A stretch of 8,838 nt of DNA from Oscillospiraceae bacterium (GTDB lineage: Bacteria; Bacillota; Clostridia; Oscillospirales; Oscillospiraceae): assembly GCA_016286595.1 (NCBI GenBank), contig JAEETR010000048.1, positions 1 through 8,838 of the forward strand, written 5' to 3'. A program made the position numbers and the translations under genes. Under the pieces are notes generated by a model, which did not search any database, was not told the origin of the DNA, and worked only from the letters and a program-made list of their open reading frames with translations. How positions within the stretch are numbered: position 1 is the stretch's first letter; every line of letters starts with the position of its first letter. This document shows positions 1-6,465 of the stretch, in pieces.

Positions 1-1
1 C

Positions 2-829
2 ATTATCCGCCCCATCAACGAGTGCCTTGCCGCCAACGAGATAGACGAGATATACGGTATCCTCAACGGCACCACCAATTTCATCCTCACCTCCATGCTG
101 CAGGAGGGCGCCGGATATTCCGACGCGCTCAAACGGGCCCAGGAGCTGGGCTACGCCGAGGCTGACCCCACCGCCGACGTGGAGGGTTATGACGCGGGGC
201 GCAAGATATGCATCCTGGCAGACATGTGCTTCGGCTACAACGTCAGTCCCTCCCAGATAACCATGCAGGGCATATCCTCCGTCACCGCGGAGGACTCCGA
301 GTACGCCCGCCGCTTCGGCGGGAAGATAAAGCTCCTCGGCCGGGCCGTTCGCACCCCCGGCGGTCACGTCACCGCCTACGTGGCGCCCCATCTCATCGGC
401 AAGACGAGCCTCCTTTCCAACGTTGACGGCGTTATGAACGGCATAGTCGTCCACGGCAACGCCATCGGCGAGGCCATGTTTTACGGTGCCGGGGCAGGCA
501 AACGCCCCACTGCCAGCGCCTGCGTGGCCGACGTGATCGACGCCGTAAAGCATCTTGAGAAGCGCAAGTACATCGAGTGGGAGGCCGCCGCGCCCGACTA
601 CGTGTCCGACGCCGACGAGCTCGTCATGCGCTGGTATATCCGCACCGGCTCGTCACTGGTGGACATCGGCACCGCCTTCGGCGACCTGCGCCTGATCAGC
701 TATCCCGGTCCGTATCCCGGAGCCGGTCCCGGCGAGTACGCCTTCGTCACCGGCCCCATGACCGGCAAAGAGGTCAAGGCCCGCGCCGTAAAGCTGGAGG
801 TGCGCTCCATGTTCCGGGTGCTGGAGTAA
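2..829 (+). CDS. hom: Homoserine dehydrogenase, 5'-truncated by the window edge
   Basis: This cytoplasmic enzyme reduces aspartate semialdehyde to homoserine with NAD(P)H, at the branch towards threonine and methionine. The last 275 residues are present; the N-terminal Rossmann domain lies outside the window. Numbering from the first visible codon, the catalytic domain shows GILNGTTNFIL (19-29), then DPTADVEGYDAGRK (55-68), which holds the Asp and Lys (D64, K68) of the family's catalytic signature, then AGAGKRPTASACVADV (163-178). The C-terminal 66 residues begin RWYIRT and end FRVLE, like an ACT domain. They lack the usual DxPG effector loop after the first strand and are shorter than normal. 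TAA at 827 is followed by a terminator. Assignment of the family is secure. Absence of threonine feedback is only inferred from the tail. Confidence 0.95.
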   Translation: MIRPINECLAANEIDEIYGILNGTTNFILTSMLQEGAGYSDALKRAQELGYAEADPTADVEGYDAGRKICILADMCFGYNVSPSQITMQGISSVTAEDSEYARRFGGKIKLLGRAVRTPGGHVTAYVAPHLIGKTSLLSNVDGVMNGIVVHGNAIGEAMFYGAGAGKRPTASACVADVIDAVKHLEKRKYIEWEAAAPDYVSDADELVMRWYIRTGSSLVDIGTAFGDLRLISYPGPYPGAGPGEYAFVTGPMTGKEVKARAVKLEVRSMFRVLE

Positions 830-845
830 CATATCCGATAAATCG

Positions 846-877
846 GGCCGCTGGGCATTCGTCCCGGCGGTCTTTTT
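846..877 (+). terminator. Rho-independent terminator after hom
   Basis: An 8-bp stem (848-855 CCGCTGGG with 863-870 CCCGGCGG, one G-U pair) closes a 7-base loop and is followed by TCTTTTT (871-877). Two or three further weak pairs extend the base. It lies 16 bases after the hom stop and 20 bases before the apbE start, so it separates the two transcripts or attenuates read-through. Confidence 0.8.
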
Positions 878-897
878 GCAAAGGACGGTGACGCGCC

Positions 898-1905
898 GTG
901 AAAAGAATAGCGGTCCTGCTTCTGGCGGCGGCGCTGATGCTGTCCGCCGCGGGCTGCGGCAGGGAGAAAAGCGCCTCGGTGCAGTTTTTTTCCATGGATA
1001 CCATCATGGAGATAACCGTTTACGGCAAAGGCGCCCAAAAGGCCGCGGACGCCGCAAGAGCGGAGATAGAAAGTCTTGACGCCATGTTCTCCGTAAGCGG
1101 CACCGGCAGCGATATCAGAAAAGTAAACGAAAGCGGGGGAGGCGCCGTCAGCGAAGAGTGCGCCTTACTGGTGTCCCGCGCCCTGGAACTGGGCGCAGAT
1201 ACCGGCGGGGCCTTCGATATAACGCTTCTGCCTGTCATCGACGCCTGGGGTTTCCACACCGACGATCCCGCCGTGCCCGATCCCGCAGCTCTGGCCGACG
1301 CCATGACCAGGACCGGCATCGGCGCCGTGACCGTATCGGGGGATATGATAACCTTCGCGAAGGACGGTATGGGCATAGATATGGGGGCGGTTGCCAAGGG
1401 CTACGCCGCCGGAAAAGCCGCCGAGACCCTTAAAAAGGCGGGCATCACCAGCGCTCTTATCACCCTGGGAGGCAACGTGCGCACCGTTGGAGCAAAGCCC
1501 GACGGCAGCCGCTGGAGGGTGGCAGTGCAGTCGCCCTTCGACGGTGACGACTACATCTGCGTGGTCAGCGTCGAGGACTGCGCCGTGGTCACCAGCGGCG
1601 GCTATCAGCGTTATTTTGAGCAGGACGGGAATACCTATCACCACATCATCGACCCCGAGACCGGATATCCCGCCGACAGCGGAGTCGTCTCCGCTACGAT
1701 AGTGTGCGGCGACGACGCTCTTGCCGACGCCTTCTCAACGGCGGTGTACGTCATGGGCGCTGAGCGGGCGCAGCGTCTCTGGCGGGAGTACGATCGGTCT
1801 TTCGATATGATCATCGTGCTCCGGGACGGCTCCGTCCTCGTTACGGAGGGAATAATGCCCTTCGTGGAGGCCCCCGGCGTTGCCGTGACGGAGATAAAAA
1901 GATGA
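898..1905 (+). CDS. apbE: FAD:protein FMN transferase, ApbE-family lipoprotein
   Basis: ApbE splits FAD and joins FMN by a phosphoester bond to a threonine in an (S/T)GA(T) type motif of extracytoplasmic flavoproteins, including RnfG and RnfD. The 335-residue product starts at a GTG. This start is chosen because it gives at once a signal peptide (KR, hydrophobic 4-18) and the lipobox-like AAGC with Cys20, and AAGGA lies upstream at 881-885. Family motifs follow in order: MDT (33-35), GAFDITLLPVIDAWGF (104-119), IDMGAVAKGYA (160-170), GGN (191-193), HHIIDPETGYP (248-258) and DDALADAFSTA (272-282), where the Asp/Thr group usually binds Mg2+. The length is normal. Its stop overlaps the next start (ATGA), so it heads a three-gene unit. 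The rnf operon just downstream encodes its two likely targets. Confidence 0.96.
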   Translation: MKRIAVLLLAAALMLSAAGCGREKSASVQFFSMDTIMEITVYGKGAQKAADAARAEIESLDAMFSVSGTGSDIRKVNESGGGAVSEECALLVSRALELGADTGGAFDITLLPVIDAWGFHTDDPAVPDPAALADAMTRTGIGAVTVSGDMITFAKDGMGIDMGAVAKGYAAGKAAETLKKAGITSALITLGGNVRTVGAKPDGSRWRVAVQSPFDGDDYICVVSVEDCAVVTSGGYQRYFEQDGNTYHHIIDPETGYPADSGVVSATIVCGDDALADAFSTAVYVMGAERAQRLWREYDRSFDMIIVLRDGSVLVTEGIMPFVEAPGVAVTEIKR

Positions 1906-2279
1906 AGAAAAATCTAATATGGGCGGCGGTTTTCGCCGCGGCGGCGATGATTTGCGCCGCGATATGGTTCCTGCTGCCACGGCATTCCGGCGCCTCCGTG
2001 GGCATATGGCAGAACGGGGAGCTTATAAAGACGATCGACCTGTCCGCCGTCACTTCGGAGTACGAACTGACCGTCGAGTACGAGGGACGGAAAAACGTGA
2101 TACGCGTAGGCCCTGGAAGGATAGAGGTGCTTGAAGCGGACTGCCCGGACGGCACCTGCGTGAAAAGGGGAGAGCTGTCTTCGGGACGCACTCCCATCGT
2201 CTGCCTTCCCAACAGACTGGTCATAAGGTATATGGACAGCCCCGGCGGCGTCGACGCCGTGGCGGGAGGGGCCGGATGA
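1902..2279 (+). CDS. Membrane-anchored NusG_II domain protein
   Basis: A 125-residue protein with one N-terminal membrane segment (about 5-25), then a small soluble domain of the NusG_II family (resembling NusG domain II but not a transcription factor). The topology, KK at the N-terminus before the helix, suggests that the domain faces outward. The family hallmark is clear: ADCPDGTC (79-86), the GELSSGRTP stretch (90-98) and IVCLPNRLVI (99-108), giving three cysteines C81, C86 and C101. No biochemical role is established for this family that I can state with confidence. The start overlaps the apbE stop by four bases (ATGA) with GGAG at 1890-1893, and its own stop overlaps the next start in the same way. 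Tight coupling to apbE and the Gx gene argues for a role in flavin or redox maturation at the membrane. The function is inferred. Confidence 0.88.
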   Translation: MKKNLIWAAVFAAAAMICAAIWFLLPRHSGASVGIWQNGELIKTIDLSAVTSEYELTVEYEGRKNVIRVGPGRIEVLEADCPDGTCVKRGELSSGRTPIVCLPNRLVIRYMDSPGGVDAVAGGAG

Positions 2280-2809
2280 AGATAAAAAGACTCGTTGCCG
2301 CGGCCCTGCTTACGGCGGCGGCTCTCGTGGTTTTCGTCATTGAAGCCCAGGTGCCGGCCCTGACAGCCGTGCCCGGCGTGAAGCTGGGCCTTGCGAATTC
2401 CGTCACGGTGTTCGCGCTGTACGCACTGGGCCCTGCGGACGCGCTGGCCATACTCGTGGTGCGCATAATACTCGGCTCCGTCGCCACGGGACAGCTGTCC
2501 GCGGCGCTGTTCAGCCTTTCCGGCGGTCTGCTGTCGCTGGCCGTATCCATGCCGCTGCGGCGCGTATTCCCCGCGGAGAGGATGTGGGTGGTCAGCGTGT
2601 TCGGCGCCGTGACCCACAATTTCGGCCAGATCATCGCCGCCGTTGCCGTGACGCGCACGCCGGGGCTCATGTGGTATATGCTGCCGCTGACGGCCTCCGG
2701 CATACTGACCGGCGCGTTTACCGGCCTTTGCGCCCAGTTTCTGTACTCCCGCCTTATGAGATCGGACAGTTTCCACCGCTTGTTCTCAATGCAGAAAAAT
2801 AGAAAATAA
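2276..2809 (+). CDS. Gx transporter / heptaprenyl diphosphate synthase component I family membrane protein
   Basis: A 177-residue, very hydrophobic protein with about five or six membrane segments and a short basic cytoplasmic tail (MRSDSFHRLF onward, 161-177). It matches the family named both Gx transporter and HepS component I by PGVKLGLAN (33-41), the RIILGSVATG segment (63-72) and SVFGAVTHNFGQI (107-119). The fold resembles the substrate-binding S components of ECF vitamin transporters, so transport is more plausible than prenyl synthesis. The historical enzyme name should not be taken as a function. It is the last gene of the apbE unit, coupled by an ATGA overlap and preceded by GGGAGGGG (2264-2271). 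The substrate is unknown. A flavin or quinone-related compound would fit the neighbours but is inference. No clear terminator follows it. Confidence 0.88.
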   Translation: MKIKRLVAAALLTAAALVVFVIEAQVPALTAVPGVKLGLANSVTVFALYALGPADALAILVVRIILGSVATGQLSAALFSLSGGLLSLAVSMPLRRVFPAERMWVVSVFGAVTHNFGQIIAAVAVTRTPGLMWYMLPLTASGILTGAFTGLCAQFLYSRLMRSDSFHRLFSMQKNRK

Positions 2810-2833
2810 ATGCACCATTTCATGCGACTGACC

Positions 2834-2862
2834 TTGATATAAGAAAACTGTCATGATATAAT
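2834..2862 (+). promoter_or_regulatory. Sigma-70-type promoter of the rnf operon
   Basis: The -35 box TTGATA (2834-2839) and the -10 box TATAAT (2857-2862) are separated by exactly 17 bp, and TG at 2854-2855 makes an extended -10. It lies in an AT-rich gap in otherwise GC-rich DNA, between the Gx gene and rnfC. The predicted transcript start is about 2868-2870, giving a leader of roughly 80 bases. This would let rnf be transcribed apart from the apbE unit, while read-through from upstream also remains possible. I saw no convincing Rex, CodY or Fnr-like site. Confidence 0.85.
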
Positions 2863-2867
2863 AAATC

Positions 2868-2905
2868 GACTATAAACTTTGTTTTTGATAGGTTTGTTTA
2901 TGGTC
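2868..2905 (+). promoter_or_regulatory. Stem-loop at the predicted 5' end of the rnf mRNA
   Basis: GACTATAAAC (2868-2877) pairs with GTTTATGGTC (2896-2905): ten pairs including one G-U, around an 18-base T-rich loop. The stem begins at or next to the transcript start predicted from the promoter. It is too AU-rich and lacks a U-run, so it does not look like a terminator. The rest of the leader (2906-2936) shows no structure I can support. Confidence 0.5.
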
Positions 2906-2948
2906 AGTTTATTCAAATAATCGTTAGAAACAGGATGGAGGAGATGCC

Positions 2949-4313
2949 ATGTCACGGAGCAGATTGCCCGGCGCCAGGGTACCGCACTGGAAAGGTACGG
3001 CACAGATGGCGCCGCGGAGAATGCCTGTTCCTCCGGAGGTCGCGATACCGATGTCGATGAACATCGGCGCTCCGGCAAAGCCGGTGGTCAAACCGGGAGA
3101 CGAGGTCAAGGTAGGACAGCTCATAGCGGAGGCGGGGGGCTTCGTGTCCTCGCCCATTTACGCCAGTGTGTCCGGCAAGGTCAAAAGGATAGACGAGATG
3201 CTGGGCTCCAACGGCCGCTTCATGCCGGCGGTGGTCATCACCTCCGACGGGGAGCAGACCGTTTACGAGGGCATAGCGCCCCCGGAGGTCACGGACCTTC
3301 AGAGCTTCCTCGCCGCCGTCAGAGACAGCGGCGTGGTGGGCCTGGGCGGCGCCGGATTCCCCACGGCGGCCAAGCTGACCGTTAAGGACAATTCTCTTAT
3401 AAAGTACATAATCGTCAACGGCGCCGAGTGCGAGCCCTACGTCACCTCCGACACCCGCACGATGCTGGACGACGCGCCCTACGTAATGAAGGGCGTGGAG
3501 CTCCTCAAAAAGTATCTGGGGGATCCGAAGGTCATCATCGGCATAGAGGACAACAAGCCCCAGTGCATAAAGCGCTTCAACGAGCTCAACACCGCGGGCC
3601 TTGCGGAGATCCATCCGCTGCCCTCGCTGTACCCCCAGGGCGGTGAGAAGGTCCTTATCTACAACACCACCGGCCGCATCGTGCCGGAGGGCGGACTGCC
3701 CATAGACGCCGGGGCCATAGTCATCAACTGCACCACCCTGGCCTTCATCGCCAAGTATATGGAGACGGGCATGCCTCTTGTGGAAAAGGTCGTAACAGTC
3801 GACGGCTCCGCCGTAAAGACGCCGGACAACGTGATAGTGCCCATCGGCACCCCTATGAGCGCGGTGTTCGAATTCTGCGGCGGCTTCAAAAGCGAGCCGA
3901 GGAAAGTGTTCTACGGCGGCCCCATGATGGGTATCGCCGTACCCACGCTGGACGCCCCCATCATGAAGAACACCAACGCCATAGTGGCCCTTGACGATAA
4001 GGATGCCCACATCCCCGAGCCTACCGCCTGCATCCGCTGCGGACTGTGCATCGACCACTGCCCGCTGAACCTGATGCCGGTGGAGATACACGAGGCCTAC
4101 GAGAAGCGTGACGGCGCCATGCTGGAGACCCTCAAGGTGAACCTGTGCATGGAGTGCGGCTGCTGCTCCTTCGTGTGCCCGGCAAGACTCAACCACGTTC
4201 AGACCCACAAGCTGGCCAAGAACGTTCTCAGAGCGTATCAGGCGGAGCAGAAGGCCGCTGCCGAGAAGAAAAAAGCGGCGGAAGAGGCAAAGAAGGAGGC
4301 GGCGGCGAAATGA
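2949..4313 (+). CDS. rnfC: Rnf complex subunit RnfC (NADH/flavin and Fe-S subunit)
   Basis: Peripheral cytoplasmic subunit of the ferredoxin:NAD+ oxidoreductase; it carries the NAD(H)-reacting site and two [4Fe-4S] clusters. The 454-residue protein has a barrel-sandwich N-terminus (IGAPAKPVVKPGDEV, 39-53), a Gly-rich nucleotide region GLGGAGFPTAAKL (131-143) with NGAECEPY (157-164), and two ferredoxin motifs: C361-x2-C-x2-C-x3-C371-P and C400-x2-C-x2-C-x3-C410-P. Its N-terminus reads RLPGARVPHWKGTA rather than the commoner GGIHP form, so it belongs to a variant subgroup. The tail (432-454) is an Ala/Lys/Glu-rich helix. The ATG at 2949 is set by GGAGGAG at 2937-2943. It is the first gene of the operon, and its stop overlaps rnfD. 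Confidence 0.97.
   Translation: MSRSRLPGARVPHWKGTAQMAPRRMPVPPEVAIPMSMNIGAPAKPVVKPGDEVKVGQLIAEAGGFVSSPIYASVSGKVKRIDEMLGSNGRFMPAVVITSDGEQTVYEGIAPPEVTDLQSFLAAVRDSGVVGLGGAGFPTAAKLTVKDNSLIKYIIVNGAECEPYVTSDTRTMLDDAPYVMKGVELLKKYLGDPKVIIGIEDNKPQCIKRFNELNTAGLAEIHPLPSLYPQGGEKVLIYNTTGRIVPEGGLPIDAGAIVINCTTLAFIAKYMETGMPLVEKVVTVDGSAVKTPDNVIVPIGTPMSAVFEFCGGFKSEPRKVFYGGPMMGIAVPTLDAPIMKNTNAIVALDDKDAHIPEPTACIRCGLCIDHCPLNLMPVEIHEAYEKRDGAMLETLKVNLCMECGCCSFVCPARLNHVQTHKLAKNVLRAYQAEQKAAAEKKKAAEEAKKEAAAK
4293..4299 (+). promoter_or_regulatory. Ribosome binding site fixing the rnfD start
   Basis: AAGGAGG lies ten bases before the ATG at 4310, which overlaps the rnfC stop codon (ATGA). It sits inside the Lys-Glu codons of the rnfC tail. 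It decides against an in-frame ATG 165 bases upstream, which would add a non-conserved basic leader lying inside the rnfC Fe-S region. Confidence 0.85.
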
Positions 4314-5239
4314 GTAATCTTACCCTGTCCGTTTCCCCCCACATAAGGGGAAAGATCACCACCCGCACCATAATGCTGGACGTGATAATCGCCATGTGCC
4401 CCGTGCTGGTGATGAGCGTTTACCACTTCGGATTCCGGGCGCTGCTGCTGGAGCTTATCTCCGCCGCCGCCTGCGTGGCCTGCGAGTACGTGTGGGAGAA
4501 GCTCCGTAAGCAGCCCATAACCGTCATGGATCTGTCCGCTGTGGTAACGGGTCTCATGCTGGCCTTCAACGTGCCGGTGACCATGCCGATATGGGAGCTT
4601 ATAGTGGGCGATATCATCGCCATCATCGTGGTGAAGATGCTCTTCGGCGGCATCGGCTGCAACTTCATGAACCCGGCGCTGGTGGGCCGCGTGGCCCTGT
4701 TCGTTTCCTTCACCGGGGACATGACGAACTACTCCTTCTCCAGGCACGTCAGCGTGGACGCGCTTACTTCCGCCACGCCCCTCGCGGCCCTGGACAAGCT
4801 GAACTTCGGCGACTTCTGGGAGCTGTTCATCGGCAACCACGGCGGCGTCATGGGCGAGGTCTGCTCCCTGGCCATACTGATAGGCTTCGTCTATCTGGTG
4901 GTCAGAAAGGTCATAAAGCCCATCATCCCGCTGACCTATATGGGCACCACGCTGCTGTTCAGCTGGATATTCGGTCAGAATCAGCCGGTGCTTGCCCTGT
5001 TCTCCGGCGGCGTCATCTTCGGCGCCGTGTTCATGGCCACCGATTACGTGACCACGCCCTTCACCAACAAGGGCAAGCTCATATTCGGCATAGGCTGCGG
5101 CTTCCTCACCGCCGCGATCCGCTGTTTCTCCAACTCTGCGGGCGGCGTGTCATTCGCGATACTCATAATGAATCTGCTGGTGCCCTATATCAATGATCTG
5201 ACCCGCACCAGACCGTTTGGAGGTGTGAAGGCGAAATGA
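4310..5239 (+). CDS. rnfD: Rnf complex membrane subunit RnfD (flavoprotein)
   Basis: Integral membrane subunit of Rnf, homologous to NqrB, that carries a covalent FMN and probably forms part of the ion path. The 309-residue product starts SNLTLSVSPHIRGK, the normal RnfD N-terminus, and has many hydrophobic segments across its length. The flavinylation site is DALTSATPL (150-158), with Thr156 as the acceptor; the motif has SAT in place of the textbook SGAT, as in many RnfD proteins. GGIGCNFMNPALVGR (113-127) and FMATDYVTTP near 240-250 are further family signatures. It ends by an ATGA overlap with rnfG. The apbE product encoded upstream should attach the FMN. Confidence 0.96.
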   Translation: MSNLTLSVSPHIRGKITTRTIMLDVIIAMCPVLVMSVYHFGFRALLLELISAAACVACEYVWEKLRKQPITVMDLSAVVTGLMLAFNVPVTMPIWELIVGDIIAIIVVKMLFGGIGCNFMNPALVGRVALFVSFTGDMTNYSFSRHVSVDALTSATPLAALDKLNFGDFWELFIGNHGGVMGEVCSLAILIGFVYLVVRKVIKPIIPLTYMGTTLLFSWIFGQNQPVLALFSGGVIFGAVFMATDYVTTPFTNKGKLIFGIGCGFLTAAIRCFSNSAGGVSFAILIMNLLVPYINDLTRTRPFGGVKAK

Positions 5240-5760
5240 CAAAGAGCAATTTCATGGAGGATTTCGTTAAGCCCTTCGCGGTGCTCGTCATAATCTGCAT
5301 CGTCGTCGGCTTCCTCCTGGCTTACACCAACAGCGTCACCGAACCCATCATCACCGAGCATAAGCGCATCGAGGCGGAGAACACCCGCATGACGGTGCTG
5401 CCCGGAGCGACGGGCTTCGAGGAGGTCCCCGTCAAAGAGGGGATGAAGGTGGACAGCATCTACAAGGAGACCTCGGGCCTGGGTTACGTCATAACCTCCA
5501 GCTACAAGGGCTACGGCGGCCTCGTGAAGGTCACCGTGGGATTTGACAACACCGGCAAGGTGGTGGGTATGTCCGCGGACGTGTCCACCGAGACTACCGG
5601 CGTGGGCTCCAAGGCGGGCCTTTCGGACTACACCTCGAAGTACATCGGCAAGTCCGGTTCCGACGCCGGGGTGGACATCATATCCGGCGCCACCTACTCA
5701 AGCACCGCCGTCAAGATCAGCGTCCAGAACGCCATGGATGCTCTGGCGGCCATCGGTTAA
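5236..5760 (+). CDS. rnfG: Rnf complex subunit RnfG (covalent FMN-binding)
   Basis: Membrane-anchored electron carrier of Rnf, homologous to NqrC. The 174-residue protein has one N-terminal membrane helix (about 12-30) and an outward FMN-binding domain. STETTGVGSKAG (117-128) corresponds to the ETPGLG region of the family. SGATYSS (150-156) is the flavinylation motif, with Thr153 the FMN acceptor. The length is short but usual for clostridial RnfG. The start overlaps the rnfD stop, and GGAGGTG lies at 5219-5225. It is the best-supported target for the ApbE encoded at 898-1905. Confidence 0.97.
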   Translation: MTKSNFMEDFVKPFAVLVIICIVVGFLLAYTNSVTEPIITEHKRIEAENTRMTVLPGATGFEEVPVKEGMKVDSIYKETSGLGYVITSSYKGYGGLVKVTVGFDNTGKVVGMSADVSTETTGVGSKAGLSDYTSKYIGKSGSDAGVDIISGATYSSTAVKISVQNAMDALAAIG

Positions 5761-5772
5761 GGGGGTGGGGAG

Positions 5773-6465
5773 ATGAAAAAGAAACTCGATATCCTCGTAA
5801 ACGGCATTTTCAAGGAAAACCCCGTGCTGATACTGCTGCTGGGCTGCTGCTCGGTGCTGGCGGTGTCCGTAACGGTGGAGGGCAGCCTGGGTATGGGCGT
5901 GGCGCTGACTTTCGTGCTGGTGTGCTCCAACGTCGTCATATCCCTGCTTAGAAACATAATCCCCGACAAGGTCAGGATACCCTGCTATATAGTGGTCATC
6001 GCCACCTTCGTCACCATCGTGCAGATGGTGGTAGAGGCGTTCCTGCCCGCCCTTTACAGCTCCCTGGGCATATTCCTGCCCCTCATAGTGGTCAACTGCA
6101 TAGTGCTGGGCCGGGCCGAGATGTTCGCCAACAAGAACACCGTGGGCGACAGCTTCTTTGACGGTCTGGGCATGGGCATAGGCTATACCATGGTCATCGT
6201 GGGTATCTCCGTCGTGCGCGAGCTGCTGGGCAACGGCACCCTCCTGGGCTTCAGGATAATCCCCGAGGGCTACCAGCTGGGCATCATCACCCAGACGCCG
6301 GGCGGGTTCTTCTGCTTCGGCTGCGCCATCGCCATCCTGGTGGCCGCCATGGCAAAGAAGGGCAAGAAATTCGAGCCCACCATGGGCTGCGACGGCGGCT
6401 GTGCCGGCTGCGCCATGAGCGCCACCTGCACCGACGCGAAAAAGAAGGAGGAGGCTAAAGTATGA
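5773..6465 (+). CDS. rnfE: Rnf complex membrane subunit RnfE
   Basis: Integral membrane subunit, homologous to NqrD, with about six helices; with RnfA it forms an inverted-topology pair that holds an Fe-S centre in the membrane. The 230-residue product shows ENPVLILLLGCCSVLAV (15-31) and LPLIVVNCIVLGRAE (102-116). C25 or C26 together with C109 are the candidate ligands. FFDGLGMGIGY (128-138) and VRELLGNGT (148-156) are also family-typical. Unusually, the soluble tail after the last helix carries four cysteines at 206, 210, 213 and 219, followed by a Lys/Glu-rich end. The ribosome site AAGGGGGTG starts in the rnfG stop codon (5759-5767), five bases before the ATG. The tail codons provide the rnfA ribosome site. 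Confidence 0.96.
   Translation: MKKKLDILVNGIFKENPVLILLLGCCSVLAVSVTVEGSLGMGVALTFVLVCSNVVISLLRNIIPDKVRIPCYIVVIATFVTIVQMVVEAFLPALYSSLGIFLPLIVVNCIVLGRAEMFANKNTVGDSFFDGLGMGIGYTMVIVGISVVRELLGNGTLLGFRIIPEGYQLGIITQTPGGFFCFGCAIAILVAAMAKKGKKFEPTMGCDGGCAGCAMSATCTDAKKKEEAKV
6445..6451 (+). promoter_or_regulatory. Ribosome binding site fixing the rnfA start
   Basis: AAGGAGG, continuing as AGG to 6454, lies ten bases before the ATG at 6462. It supports that start over the in-frame Met15 codon, which would give a length nearer to some other RnfA proteins. It is formed by the Lys-Glu-Glu codons of the rnfE tail. Confidence 0.75.

Noticed and set aside
1841..2776. Minus-strand open frame (311 codons) opposite the NusG_II and Gx genes
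   Set aside because: The basic, Arg/His-rich translation has no domain and covers two well-supported overlapping genes.
2827..2908. Inverted repeat ACTGACC / GGTCAGT flanking the rnf promoter
   Set aside because: The arms are only seven bases, 68 bases apart, and the right arm is partly used by the 5' stem-loop. It is as likely to be chance as an operator pair.
2810..2948. Rex, CodY or Fnr-type operator in the rnf promoter region
   Set aside because: I looked for the usual palindromes and saw none close enough to the consensus to report.
2952..4208. Long minus-strand open frame (418 codons) opposite rnfC
   Set aside because: It is an antisense shadow caused by the GC-rich codon pattern of rnfC. 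The product is His/Gly/Ala-rich with no recognisable domain, and rnfC is unambiguous.
4145..4309. Upstream in-frame start that would lengthen RnfD by 55 residues
   Set aside because: The extra leader is basic, unlike any RnfD, and lies inside the rnfC Fe-S coding region. The ATG at 4310 has a strong ribosome site and yields the standard N-terminus.
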